This document shows positions 1-10,346 of a stretch of 64,000 bases of DNA, piece by piece. The notes under the pieces are model-generated. The model did not search any database. It saw nothing but the letters and a program-made list of their open reading frames with translations, and had not been told where the DNA came from. The stretch spans positions 1,240,001 through 1,304,000 of the forward strand of contig CP012815.1 in NCBI GenBank assembly GCA_001936135.1, in the 5' to 3' direction. Made by a program: the position numbers and the translations under genes. The stretch comes from Saccharomycopsis fibuligera x Saccharomycopsis cf. fibuligera (Eukaryota > Ascomycota > Saccharomycetes > Ascoideales > Saccharomycopsidaceae). Every line of letters begins with the position of its first letter. The first letter of the stretch is position 1.

Positions 1-2
1 AG

Positions 3-2741
3 AAGTTAAAACTCAAAAGAAATGATGTTTACAACTTTATTGATGAGAATAATGATTACCAATTTTTTGATAGTGAGAATGAAACTGATAGTGAAGATGA
101 AGATTTTGAAGCAGTGACTAAATCCGCGGATTCAAAAACTGCTTCCCTTGCTGAACTTGAAAACAATCAAAGACTCAACAAGAACATCACATCGCCATTG
201 CTTTTGCAAGAAAATGAACTATTGCAAAACAAAACCAATTCGTTAAAGAAAATTGCAAAAATGCATTTATCCAAAGTTTCAGTGTATGAGAATTTCAAAC
301 TATTTGCATTTCATCACTTAAATTTGATGTATAAGGAGCAATACGCCATGCTTTCCCTTTCATCAACTTCTCATAAATTATCGAACAATATGGTTTTCGT
401 TCCTTACAAGAAAGTCACCTTTGAAGCTGGTGACTTAGACGTCACAATCAGATTGAACACCAACTACAACTTACCTATTTTGAAAATTAATCAAGTGTTG
501 GGATTAAAACATACAGAGAGTGGTAGATGTGCATTTGCTGTGATCAAACAAATACCTAATAACAGCTTCAATCCAGAAATCAAATTACAGCTACTTAGAT
601 TCAAGAACTTGAATAATAAAGAAATCAACTATGGTGATTTTTTTATTGATAGTTTAGAAACAACTTTGGTGAATTTGAACAACAGACATTCAGTTAAAGG
701 CAGCACTGGTGCATTCTCACAGCCTCTTAACATTGATAAAGTTACCACTAACTATGCTGTATTTAACATCATCCCATTTGACTTGGTGTTTTCAAGAATA
801 GTGGATATAATATTCCAAATCCTCACTGGCAAAACCCAAATGAATGATTTCTTAATGAATTTGGTTCTTGGAAAAAATTTTGAAAATTTTGAATTTAGCT
901 TATCATCGTTCAAAAGTAACAACATTTATAATGAAAACTTCAACCTTTCGCAAAGAAGAGCCATTGATAATCTTGACTCTAACAAGATTGTATTGATCAA
1001 GGGCCAAGTGGGTACTGGTAAAACCATAGTTAGTTCCACCATAATCAAGAATTTGATTGAAAAAGATATGAGCCCAATCTTAGTTTGTTCGGGGGCTAAC
1101 TCCACAGTAGACAATTTGTGCGAAAGATTTCATAACGATTACGTGTTAAACAGACCTAATGATGAAGATGAAATTTTAATTTCCAGACTAGTGGCACCAT
1201 TAAAAGAAAATCAATACAACATCAATCACAAAATTGGTGGCTTGTGTTTCCATAATTTCATTTTGGCTAATGCTCCAGAGGAATTAATTAATTTGTTCAT
1301 TAAAAACAAATTTAGTGGCAACAACATGTCGCCAAAGAATTTGGCAAGATTGAACAAATTTTATAAAGATTTTTTTCAGCAGCAAGATGTGATATTCACC
1401 ACTTGTTACAATTCCGGTGATCCAAAATTAAAAGATGTGAAGTTCAAGTCAATCATCGTTGATGATTGCTCAACCACCATGAACTTACTTACTTTGGTGC
1501 CGTTAGCTAAAAATTGTGATAAACTTGTCTTGATTGGTGACGATAAGCAATTAAACCCATACATTCATGATTTGAAATTGAAAAGTCATACTGAAACGAA
1601 AAGTAATGAGTCTGTCAATGGTGTTGCTGAAGATAAAGATATTGGTTGTAATTTTTTGAAACAGTCATTGTTTCAAAGAATCTTGTATAATAAGCTAGTC
1701 AAACCTATTGTATTGACAGAACAGTATCGTATGGTACCTAAGCTTGCCGAGTTCCCAAAAAGTTATACCTACAACAACGAACTAATTAATGGTATCACTA
1801 ACGTTGCCAAAACAGGCAGCCATAATAATAGTAAAAGAAATTCAATGACAAAAAGATTTCCATGGTATAATCAGAACGTACCGATCGTGTTTTGGGATCA
1901 AATGAACTGCGGTACATATAAGGAAAATGAAATTCATTACCATAAGAAGATAAACAATATTGAAAATTTTTTCATCAATCAAAAGACATATCAAAATTAT
2001 GATGAAGCAATGAAAATAATTAAAATTATCAAAGATTTGCATTTTGGATGTGGGGTCAATATGAAAGACATTGGGGTAATTACTCCGTATGTTGGCCAAA
2101 GGGTACTTTTGGTCCAGTTGATTGGTGATGAATTTGCAAGTTATTACGAAAACGGTAATGGAAAACGCAATAGCAAAAGAATGAGCGGCGGTGGCCATCA
2201 TAGAAGAAATTCAAGTATGGGTGGTAATAATAACAGACTCAGTTACAATGGAAATGGAAATGGAAATGGCAACAACAGTAACAAACGTGTTTCATATACT
2301 AATAACCGTAATATCATTAACCAATTTCAACAAATATCTACTCAATCGAATGACTTTTTATTCGAAAACCATAATCCAAACGAATACGAGCTTTCAGTGA
2401 TAGAAAAAGTAAAAAATATTGAAATTGGCTCCATTGATTCGTTCCAAGGTAAAGAAAAAGAATACGTTATCTTCAGTACGGTAAAGAGCGAACGCATTGC
2501 TGAGAATAACTTGGAAGAGCTCAAAATTCTTGATGATTACCGTAGACTCAACGTGGGCATCACTAGAAGCAGGAAGGGATTAATAGTGATTGGTAATTCC
2601 AAGATCTTGTCAGAAATTAGTCACAAGCATTGGGGAAATTATCTTGGATATCTTTACGAAATGGACTGTGTTGTTGAAGGTCCAGAACCTGACACATGGA
2701 AGTGTACCTACAAAGAGCATTTGAGTTACTTAAGACGGTAA
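3..2741 (+). CDS. ECM32: SF1 helicase, Ecm32/Mtt1-like (5' end outside window)
   Basis: Upf1-like superfamily 1 RNA/DNA helicase; S. cerevisiae Ecm32/Mtt1 acts on translation termination. The reading frame is open to the window edge, so the start lies upstream; 912 residues are visible. It begins with an acidic Asp/Glu stretch. Walker A reads GQVGTGKT (bases 1002-1025), motif II VDDCST (about 1458-1475), then GDDKQLNP, EQYRM, GVITPYVGQR, DSFQGKEKE and RRLNVGITRS near the end. Between the RecA2 motifs sits a Ser/Gly/Asn-rich insert (about 2150-2330). The stretch before Walker A and the last 40 residues align by eye with Ecm32 as I remember it. Motif I and II residues depart from the usual GPPGTGKT and DEA forms, so activity may be altered. 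Family is confident; orthology less so. Confidence 0.75.
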   Translation, partial: KLKLKRNDVYNFIDENNDYQFFDSENETDSEDEDFEAVTKSADSKTASLAELENNQRLNKNITSPLLLQENELLQNKTNSLKKIAKMHLSKVSVYENFKLFAFHHLNLMYKEQYAMLSLSSTSHKLSNNMVFVPYKKVTFEAGDLDVTIRLNTNYNLPILKINQVLGLKHTESGRCAFAVIKQIPNNSFNPEIKLQLLRFKNLNNKEINYGDFFIDSLETTLVNLNNRHSVKGSTGAFSQPLNIDKVTTNYAVFNIIPFDLVFSRIVDIIFQILTGKTQMNDFLMNLVLGKNFENFEFSLSSFKSNNIYNENFNLSQRRAIDNLDSNKIVLIKGQVGTGKTIVSSTIIKNLIEKDMSPILVCSGANSTVDNLCERFHNDYVLNRPNDEDEILISRLVAPLKENQYNINHKIGGLCFHNFILANAPEELINLFIKNKFSGNNMSPKNLARLNKFYKDFFQQQDVIFTTCYNSGDPKLKDVKFKSIIVDDCSTTMNLLTLVPLAKNCDKLVLIGDDKQLNPYIHDLKLKSHTETKSNESVNGVAEDKDIGCNFLKQSLFQRILYNKLVKPIVLTEQYRMVPKLAEFPKSYTYNNELINGITNVAKTGSHNNSKRNSMTKRFPWYNQNVPIVFWDQMNCGTYKENEIHYHKKINNIENFFINQKTYQNYDEAMKIIKIIKDLHFGCGVNMKDIGVITPYVGQRVLLVQLIGDEFASYYENGNGKRNSKRMSGGGHHRRNSSMGGNNNRLSYNGNGNGNGNNSNKRVSYTNNRNIINQFQQISTQSNDFLFENHNPNEYELSVIEKVKNIEIGSIDSFQGKEKEYVIFSTVKSERIAENNLEELKILDDYRRLNVGITRSRKGLIVIGNSKILSEISHKHWGNYLGYLYEMDCVVEGPEPDTWKCTYKEHLSYLRR

Positions 2742-3403
2742 ATGGTTCCAAGGATATATATATATGATATTAATAAAGTAGACAAAATACATAATTGTTA
2801 ACATTTATATGACAGTTCTGGCCGGTGAAGTTGAATAATAATTTATAGACTTCGACTTGGTGTCCGTATTTCATCCCATGGCTTGTGTATCTATCACAAA
2901 AATTACAGAAAATTTCTTTGAGTGTTTATCTAATCGTTGCATGTCACTTCTGGCTGATAAATCAACATTGTTATCTTCTAGTATCGCAATGGCTGTCAGC
3001 AAAACTTCCTAAAAAAGCACTTAAGAGTGCTGAGTTCCAGGCTTAAAGAATTGCTACATAACTTTGAGAAAATTAGCGTCTAGATCTGCTAATCAATGAA
3101 GCTTGAACCATTACTAGCGCATGTCATTACTAAATTAACCAATGATGTCTCAAATAACCACAAAAACCAAAATTAGCAGTCGGGAGGATATTCAAACAGA
3201 TATACATATCTGTATAAAGATATAGGTGTTTGTAATTTGATAGTACATAAATAAGAGTCAATTAAGAATTATGTAAGTAAATAGCAAAATCGCCTCCGCA
3301 TTCCAAGACAATATATCTGTCAAACTTGCACATTCGTTCCAAAAAGGTAAAAATAACATGAAAAGATACTTAAAGTCTTGCTGCCTTCGCCTATAAAAAA
3401 TGA
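2742..3403. other. Convergent intergenic spacer
   Basis: The 3' ends of the helicase gene and UTR4 face each other here. The spacer is AT-rich with a short TA repeat at about 2756-2766. I see no coding potential or RNA gene. Confidence 0.6.
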
Positions 3404-4252
3404 TCAAAAGTCAATTTCATCAAAGCTCTTAATAGTAGTCAATCCAGACTTTTCAGCTTCCGGGATTGGCTTATTGCCAGGCTTTTCCACAATAATACTT
3501 TGTAGCCCAGCTTCCTCAGCTGCTTTTACTTCATGGATATTATCACTAAAAAACAATAAATCTTTAGGCTCAAGCTCTTCATCTTTTTTCTTAATTGACT
3601 CGTAGATGTTCGTGTAAGACTGTTTTTCAATTTTGTGACCAGAAGTATTGATATCAAAATATCCATTCACAAGTGGATTCAAATCAACAGATCCGCCTTG
3701 CTCATTATCTAGATCTTTAGCATGAGCCAAAAGTAGTTTTTGTGCATTGACACTTCCACTGGAGTATATAAAGATTTGTTTGATGTTGCCGATATGAGTT
3801 TCAGAATTAGCAAGTTTGTTTAAAAATTGAATCGCATCTGGAAATAATGACACTTGAATCTCATTACTATCATATCCGGCATTCCAAACAAGACCTTGAA
3901 CTTGTTTTAAATGTTTATCTTTGATGTCATTTTTCACCAAAGTTTGGAAATGATTAAGTAAGGCATCATAGGATTGCAATTTTAATGCTGTTTCCTCATC
4001 TTCCAAGTCAAGTTGCAGTAATGCTTCAAAAATTTTAACATAATCAAAATCAGGCAATTGGCGTAATGCTGTTATATCATTATTGTCGCGTGTTATTGGA
4101 TATTTGAATTGCTTTAATATTGATGGAATTTTGTCGAGGAAATAATCATATAAGGTTTCTTTGACAAATGAAAGTGGACAAATTGTACCTTCAATGTCAA
4201 AAATGACCTTCTTGATATTGTAGATTGTAATCTTTTGCTTTGTTGTGGACAT
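3404..4252 (-). CDS. UTR4: Enolase-phosphatase E1 (acireductone synthase)
   Basis: Bifunctional HAD-family enzyme of the methionine salvage pathway (EC 3.1.3.77). It enolises and dephosphorylates 2,3-diketo-5-methylthiopentyl-1-phosphate to acireductone in the cytosol. HAD motif I is FDIEGT, with Asp19 and Glu21, the variant typical of this family. Motif II lies in IYSSGS, and the Mg-binding FFSDN follows near residue 235. At 282 residues it is longer than the S. cerevisiae protein (about 227 from memory) because of insertions around residues 50-70 and 165-185. The ATG at 4252 is the first in frame. Single exon. Identification is strong from motif order. Confidence 0.9.
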   Translation of the reverse strand: MSTTKQKITIYNIKKVIFDIEGTICPLSFVKETLYDYFLDKIPSILKQFKYPITRDNNDITALRQLPDFDYVKIFEALLQLDLEDEETALKLQSYDALLNHFQTLVKNDIKDKHLKQVQGLVWNAGYDSNEIQVSLFPDAIQFLNKLANSETHIGNIKQIFIYSSGSVNAQKLLLAHAKDLDNEQGGSVDLNPLVNGYFDINTSGHKIEKQSYTNIYESIKKKDEELEPKDLLFFSDNIHEVKAAEEAGLQSIIVEKPGNKPIPEAEKSGLTTIKSFDEIDF

Positions 4253-4839
4253 TTATTGTTTAACTACTGATATAAAATAACTTGTTGAATTCTTTCTAAA
4301 TGAATGATTTTGTTGAATGTTAGTTTTAGTTGGATGAAAAACGTTGTTTCTATTAGCAATGTCGGTTCAGTACAAAGTTGCTATCGCTAGGTATCGCCTA
4401 CGTTTTTATTTTATTTTTATTGTACTTTTTTCTGCAGTTTACGTACATTTTATGTATGTGACTGCGCAGTCCTGTGTGGAGACCTCAAAGCCATATGAAC
4501 CTTGCGTCATCGATGTTAATACCTTATAACTTCTATTATAGGCCGCCTTGGCCTCCAAAAGAAGCATGTAATGGTCAAGCCATTTACAATATCTTTCTTT
4601 AGTGTATGCACACATTTATTTTTTGCTGGCCAGCAATTATAAAACAAAACGAAAAAGAAATATAAATGTCAAGATTTTGTGGCGTTAATGCAAGACTTGC
4701 GATCCCACAAAACACCTGTAAGTCGAAAAAAGGAGTCGAAAAATAAAGGTATCCAGAAACAAAAAGAGGAAAAACATCAAGAAGTAGAAAGAATAAAGCA
4801 GAAATTGCCCAAAAATTTTAAAAGCTTTTCATTAGTTGC
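4253..4839. other. Spacer between UTR4 5' end and protease 3' end
   Basis: Holds the UTR4 promoter (read leftwards) and the protease 3' region. A 61-codon ATG frame at 4344-4529 has no recognisable features and is probably chance. Confidence 0.5.
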
Positions 4840-6012
4840 CTAATATTTGGCCTGAGCAATACCGACTTGAGAGTTGTCAATGTCGTAATAAACATAGGCA
4901 GATCTCAAGAAGGCATCACCCAAAATGTAGTAGTTGGAGCCAGAGCTCAAGACACCCACAAGACACTCAGAATCACCTTCGGAGTTTTGAAACAAAAGGT
5001 TGCTGAATGGAACAGTGATAGTTTTGCCGTTAAAAGAAAACTTGAAATCTGGACCGGTAGCGTCACAAGAAGTAACGTAGCCACCATAACTGTAGCTGTA
5101 AGTACCATATTTTCTACCAATGGAAGAAGCAATGCTGGAAGGCGCATAAATAAGAGTAGTACCACTGTCCAACAAGGCTGGGTAGGTGGTTTTAGTTATG
5201 CTACTACTTCCGGCTTTAATACCTTCCAATTCAACAAAGAACGCCACCGCACTGCTGGTGCTATCACCTTCATCATCAATATTGACAAGGTCCAAAGTAG
5301 CCAAGCTACCACTGTACTTGGAGGAGTCGCTTCCACCAAAAAGAATAGAGCCAGAAGTAGCATCTTCAGAGTTCAAATACAAGGAGTAAGCCGCTTTGTC
5401 AATGAGACCTTGGTCCTTCAATTTAAGTGGTAAGTTGTCATAGGTGAAAGAGTTGGATGATTGGGCAGAAGCTTCATTACCTTTCAAACCAATTCCAAGA
5501 AGGCCTTGTCCAACATCTTGAGAAGTAGCATCGCCAAATTCCAAACCTGTAATAGAGGCACCGCCAATAGAAACTGTTTCTTGAGCCCAGTCACCGCGGG
5601 CGCTTGAACCATCACCATAGCTGATAGAGAACCCACTTCTGTCTTTTTTGTATGAAGTTGATTTAGTATGGTCATAAGTACCGTACAGGCTGGAAGTTCC
5701 TTGACCTGGGACCCACAAGTCAGAAGAACCAGTGTCAACATCAACTTGAAGTTTTTGGCCTGGAGTACCAATTTCAATAGTGGTCAAGTATAATGAATAT
5801 TCATTTTCCAAAGAAATGGTGACACCAGCATCGGAAGCAGCCCTAAGGTTTCTGCGGAAACCAGGAGAACTAGCAACAGTGACATTTTTAGCTTTGGAAC
5901 TGATTCTCTTGACATCAAAATCAAGAGTCAAAGTCTTTTCCCGTTTTTCAACAGGAGCAGCAAAAGACAAAGAGGCAAGAACAGATAAAAGCAAGGATTT
6001 GGAAAAGAGCAT
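4840..6012 (-). CDS. Secreted aspartyl protease (candidapepsin-like)
   Basis: Pepsin-family (A1) protease. Residues 1-18 form a signal peptide. A propeptide follows with Kex2-type dibasic sites (KR 23-24, KR 35-36, RR 53-54). The mature domain has catalytic Asp93 in VDTGSSD and Asp282 in LDSGTT, with flap Tyr132 in SYGDG. The length of 390 matches secreted Candida proteases. There is no C-terminal hydrophobic tail, so it is probably released rather than GPI-anchored. The only cysteines are 316 and 350, forming the C-lobe disulfide. The N-lobe disulfide loop usual after DTGSSD in Candida Saps is replaced by a short loop. It could be a Sap-like paralog rather than a true SAP ortholog, so no symbol is given. 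Confidence 0.87.
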   Translation of the reverse strand: MLFSKSLLLSVLASLSFAAPVEKREKTLTLDFDVKRISSKAKNVTVASSPGFRRNLRAASDAGVTISLENEYSLYLTTIEIGTPGQKLQVDVDTGSSDLWVPGQGTSSLYGTYDHTKSTSYKKDRSGFSISYGDGSSARGDWAQETVSIGGASITGLEFGDATSQDVGQGLLGIGLKGNEASAQSSNSFTYDNLPLKLKDQGLIDKAAYSLYLNSEDATSGSILFGGSDSSKYSGSLATLDLVNIDDEGDSTSSAVAFFVELEGIKAGSSSITKTTYPALLDSGTTLIYAPSSIASSIGRKYGTYSYSYGGYVTSCDATGPDFKFSFNGKTITVPFSNLLFQNSEGDSECLVGVLSSGSNYYILGDAFLRSAYVYYDIDNSQVGIAQAKY

Positions 6013-9000
6013 AATAATAGATTATTAAATAAATAACAATAAAACTGCTCGGAGAAAGACAATAGAAAAACGGAAAAACTAATATGAAGAATAGACTTAA
6101 CAAATGAGATGTTATTTTTACTGATCAAACAAACAAGAAAATAATAATCCGATGCAGGTAGCTAAAGTTGAGGATCTGGATTATTTATACTTTTTTATAT
6201 ACACTCTTCTTTGCAATATCCGTATTTCCATTTTCGGAGTTGATTCAAGATTATTTCAATTCCCAAAGGAAACAAAAACACACACTACGCAACTTTTCCA
6301 AAATTGATGCCATTTGCTGCCATGGCAAAAACTTTAGCAGTAGACAGCAGGCTCCTGAAGGACTCTTGCTGATAGATGGTTTCTTGAACTTCCAAAGATA
6401 ACCTTTTAGCCACAACATTACACAATAGATACTGATTCATAAGCGCTTCTATGCATTGTCATATCCTATTGTTTGTGGCGATCGACATGTTGAAATAATT
6501 ATATACATGCATGCTTATGCGTATATATGCTTTGATGCAGGATTCGCAGGACCATGCACGAGCTCACAGAAGCAGAATAAGGACAAAAAGAAGATAATAG
6601 AAATTCTGTTTATTTGAATGGCATAAGTGTTACTCAAGTAATCACATCTAGCTTAATATTGATGTTTGGTCTCTTTGTTAATAAATGAGGGAAAAGGTGT
6701 ATGCGAGGTTTGAGTAAAAAAATAAGGTAATTTGCTTTTTTTTTGTTTTTCCTGTTTCCAAACACTACTGTTAGACTAAGATTCTTGGTTTTTCTCTCAT
6801 TAGCGTTAAAGCTAAACGTCAGCAGGTACAAACGCCAAGTATTCCTTTTCTAAATACATGTAGTACCTTTTTTCTTAACCATTAAAAACTTAGTGTCTAC
6901 GACTGTTCAGACGAATAACGTTCGGATTTTTCAAGATACGGCTAGTAAAGCAATCTGTAGAAGTGCATTCACCCCAACAAAAATCGGAGTGGTGTTTTGC
7001 GCCATTTAGACTCAAAATAAATGCAATAAATTTGAGAGTGGAATGTCACACGAGGTAACAAGCTAAGTTAGTTGGGAAATGCTCGCATCTACGTTATGTT
7101 GTACAGAAGATGGAGGTATATATGCGCCATCGGAAAAGAAAATACCACTGTCATAATGTTGAATGAGGATGCAATTCTGCAGTGATGCATAGAAGCTTGA
7201 TTGCAAAAAAATCCATGATGCAGAAAGCTTCCAGTCAACAAAATGGCTTTGCTAAAATTACCAAACGTAGAAACATAAAAAAAAAAAAAAAATTGGCACA
7301 TTGAGGCAATATTTTTAGTTTTTGGATATCTGAAGGCCTGTGCAATGTTTGCAGTTTCGTTCAAATTGTTTGAATGCGACTGCCGTCAATTAATTCGACT
7401 AGTTTCATGAACAGTGATCTAACTCCGTACGCATTCAAAACTCATTTTCTAATGCAAGGCAAACATTAATTACTTCTTTGGTACAAAGTAAAGAAGGATT
7501 TATTCATTACACAGCTATGCTAAACATCTAAAACACATCTGCTTGTGCGTGCGTGGGTGTGCGTGGGGTGTGTGTTTTTTTTTTGTAAATACAGAACCCA
7601 AAAGTATTCTATCTTTCAGAGCACGCAGCATCACCACCAACTTGTCCCATTGCATTTACAAATCCTGTCTTATAGCCAAGGTTGAGTTACTTTGCTATTT
7701 ATTTTTTCTCTTCTTTTTTTATTTTTTTTTTTCTTTTTTCGATAGCGGCTTCATTAACTATTTAATAAGGAGTAGAGATTGTGTGTAAAACACACCATAA
7801 AACATTAGTGTTTCTCACATCTTTTTTTTTCTTCTCCTAAGAATCGTCAACAATCGCCTTCAATGCGGAATGGACTGTCTGACAAACTACAAAAATTAAA
7901 CTTTCATATTCTCCCGGATAGATATGAAATGAGTGGCGTTGGTTTCTTGTTTGGGTTGTAGCTGCACCTATGCTGTCATTTGAAATCCATCGAATGATGG
8001 TACGAAGTTAAGCTTTGATTGTGCATAATCAGCAACAACATCCAGTTGATATTACTGTAGAATTTCCAAGTATGACAGCAACTACAAGTTCAGTAAAAAA
8101 AAAAAAAGCTTTGAAATACCTGCTTCAATATCTCAATACTTATTCTTGCTAACCCTTGTTGACTCTTGCTGACTTTTGCTATTCACAAGCAGTAATAAAA
8201 TCTATAAGCTACTGTTTCAATTTGAGCAAAATTTTGTCGTTCATGACGTATATTCTAATAACCGCCCACCCGCAGGTCTTATTCGAGAAAAAATCTTATC
8301 ACAATATCGAATATCTTTTGATCGACAGTGACAGCTATATACTGCCCTTTAAATCTGGCTTGTGATTGGGTGAATATCAAAACAATAGATTTGTACATGC
8401 CATTATATATCTATAAGCTGCGTACGAACAATACATATAGATTTCACGGCAAACCAGAACGTATATCAATTAGCCCATGGATCTACAAATTATTTTGAGG
8501 TTTGTACTTTGAAAAAAGAAAAATTTACTAAACCTACAAAAGTGACTTAGTAAATTGGATGTATATGACCGCGAAAATCCTGGTTCTCTGACATTGTATT
8601 TTGGCAAACTACAAAGCTCTTCACTGCCTCAACTGGTATTAATCTAATAAGTTAAAGCAAAACCAGATTCGCAATACTATATTATGTATGTTAAAAACAA
8701 TACTGAAGTTTATGAGTACACATTTAAGTAAAACAGCACTGAACATGAATGACAAGATGGGGTCGTGATGCGCACATGAGATTGCAGAAATAGAAAATAA
8801 CCAGTTTTTTGACATGTCAAAATCATTCACTATAAACATTCATTTAATGCTTTTGCCATTCAATAACCACTTTAGTTAGTTTATGTGCTATTACGGCCAA
8901 TGAAAAGCTGTATATGCTTCAGTTGCTGGAGTAGATTTAAACATCGAATTGTAGAAATGCACTACAAGAAAGCTTTTTCTTTGATGCTAAGAGCGGCATT

Positions 9001-9237
9001 GATTAGTGAAAAGATCTTTAATTTTTTTTTCCATTTTTTACAGCATTTTTGGGCATTTAAGATCTTTGTTTATGGAAACCCAAATAATGCATTACTTGAG
9101 AGTACTCAGCGACAGATTCTCTTATAAATTAGCTATACATGGTTTTTTTGTAGCTCATAAATAAAATGCTCTAGTTTGCACAATTATTTTAATATTAACA
9201 TGAATAAATGAATATGAACAGATACTAAAATACGCAA
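6013..9237. other. 3.2 kb gene-free region
   Basis: Upstream of the protease start and downstream of the TMEM70-like gene. It contains only short frames without recognisable features, an A16 run at about 7278-7293, a T-rich stretch at 7700-7740, and otherwise unique AT-rich DNA. The left part is probably a long promoter for the protease. I see no repeat, tRNA or transposon. Confidence 0.5.
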
Positions 9238-9945
9238 TTACTCAAATCTCCCATTATGTATGCCACTATTCTTTTCCACTATTCCCCATATTCTATCCAT
9301 CTTGATTCCGCCTAAATCATCGCTAACATAATATCTTCTAATAGTTCCGTCTGAATCTTCGTGCTGCCAAAGTTTTACTCCGTACCAAGTTTTTACCAAT
9401 TTCAAATTATTGACATTGACCAATTCGTTGTAGAATCTTTTACCACCAAGGGTCATTCTTTCGAACACTAATGTTTCATCCTCAGTCAAGTTCTCGAAGG
9501 TTTGAGGGGTCTTATTTTTGTCATATAGTCTAAATATCTTGGTAACGTAGCTACTGGTGAAATATTGAATTATCGGCGTGGGTATCACTGATAGCATCAA
9601 TGTTAGCACTGCTAGACTAGTGCTAAAATTTGCTGAAGTATTGAGAAGATGAGATACATATATCCCCAAAGCAGATCCACTAAGAGACATTCTTTTAATG
9701 AGTGAGACGTAAGAAGTAGCAGGGGCAGTATATATTGGAAAGTAACCAAGCCTGAAGTTTTCTGGTAAAGGCATAGACATGATTGTTCTTGGTTTTCTGA
9801 TGTATACTAGATCAGTGGTATCTTTATTGGCGTATGCAGATGATTTTGGTACTGGGAGATCATCGGTGACGTTTCGTAGCACTCCAGCATGTCTAAAGCT
9901 AGCCATTCGGGATGTTGATATCCCCCTTTTCCATAGCAGGAGCAT
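9238..9945 (-). CDS. Mitochondrial inner-membrane protein, TMEM70/TMEM186-like
   Basis: 235 residues. The N-terminus is basic and hydroxylated (KRGISTSRMASFRHA), as in a mitochondrial presequence. Two hydrophobic segments at about 84-101 and 108-128 form a hairpin. They are followed by TPIIQYFTSSYVTKIFRLYD, the pattern seen after the second membrane span in TMEM70/TMEM186-type proteins. Family members help assemble complex I or ATP synthase. Which one this matches, and its function here, are inference. It diverges from SRP1 across a 401-bp shared promoter. ATG at 9945. Confidence 0.5.
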   Translation of the reverse strand: MLLLWKRGISTSRMASFRHAGVLRNVTDDLPVPKSSAYANKDTTDLVYIRKPRTIMSMPLPENFRLGYFPIYTAPATSYVSLIKRMSLSGSALGIYVSHLLNTSANFSTSLAVLTLMLSVIPTPIIQYFTSSYVTKIFRLYDKNKTPQTFENLTEDETLVFERMTLGGKRFYNELVNVNNLKLVKTWYGVKLWQHEDSDGTIRRYYVSDDLGGIKMDRIWGIVEKNSGIHNGRFE

Positions 9946-10346
9946 CTTTGGACTGAAATTGAGTGTTGCTAAGCAATTTTATCTCTTGTTAATCTACTCT
10001 ATCATGTTGTATTCCGCCGGTGCGCTTATAGCTTTTGCTAGATTTTTTTCCTTCGCGTACTGCAGCGTGGAACTGTGGGATACCCGGCCTACAGGTGTGC
10101 TACTTTTTTTCTTTACTTTTTTCTCTGATTTTGTAACGAAAATAATTATTCTGAATGGCAAAAGAGAAAAGAAAAAAAAATAGAAAAAAATTGATTGTGA
10201 TTCTAGGACGCCCCAGAACTCTTATTCTTTTCGAGCAGCTTTTTACAGACTGGGCAATCATTCAGTTGCGCGTTTAGATATTCTCAATTGGAATACACTT
10301 CATAGACAGATCCTTAACACTTCAGAAACACTTTACACGGATAATA
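9946..10346. promoter_or_regulatory. Divergent promoter, TMEM70-like gene / SRP1
   Basis: 401 bp between two divergent ATGs. It contains T-rich and A-rich tracts (10100-10190) typical of nucleosome-poor yeast promoters. No specific factor site is claimed. Confidence 0.5.
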
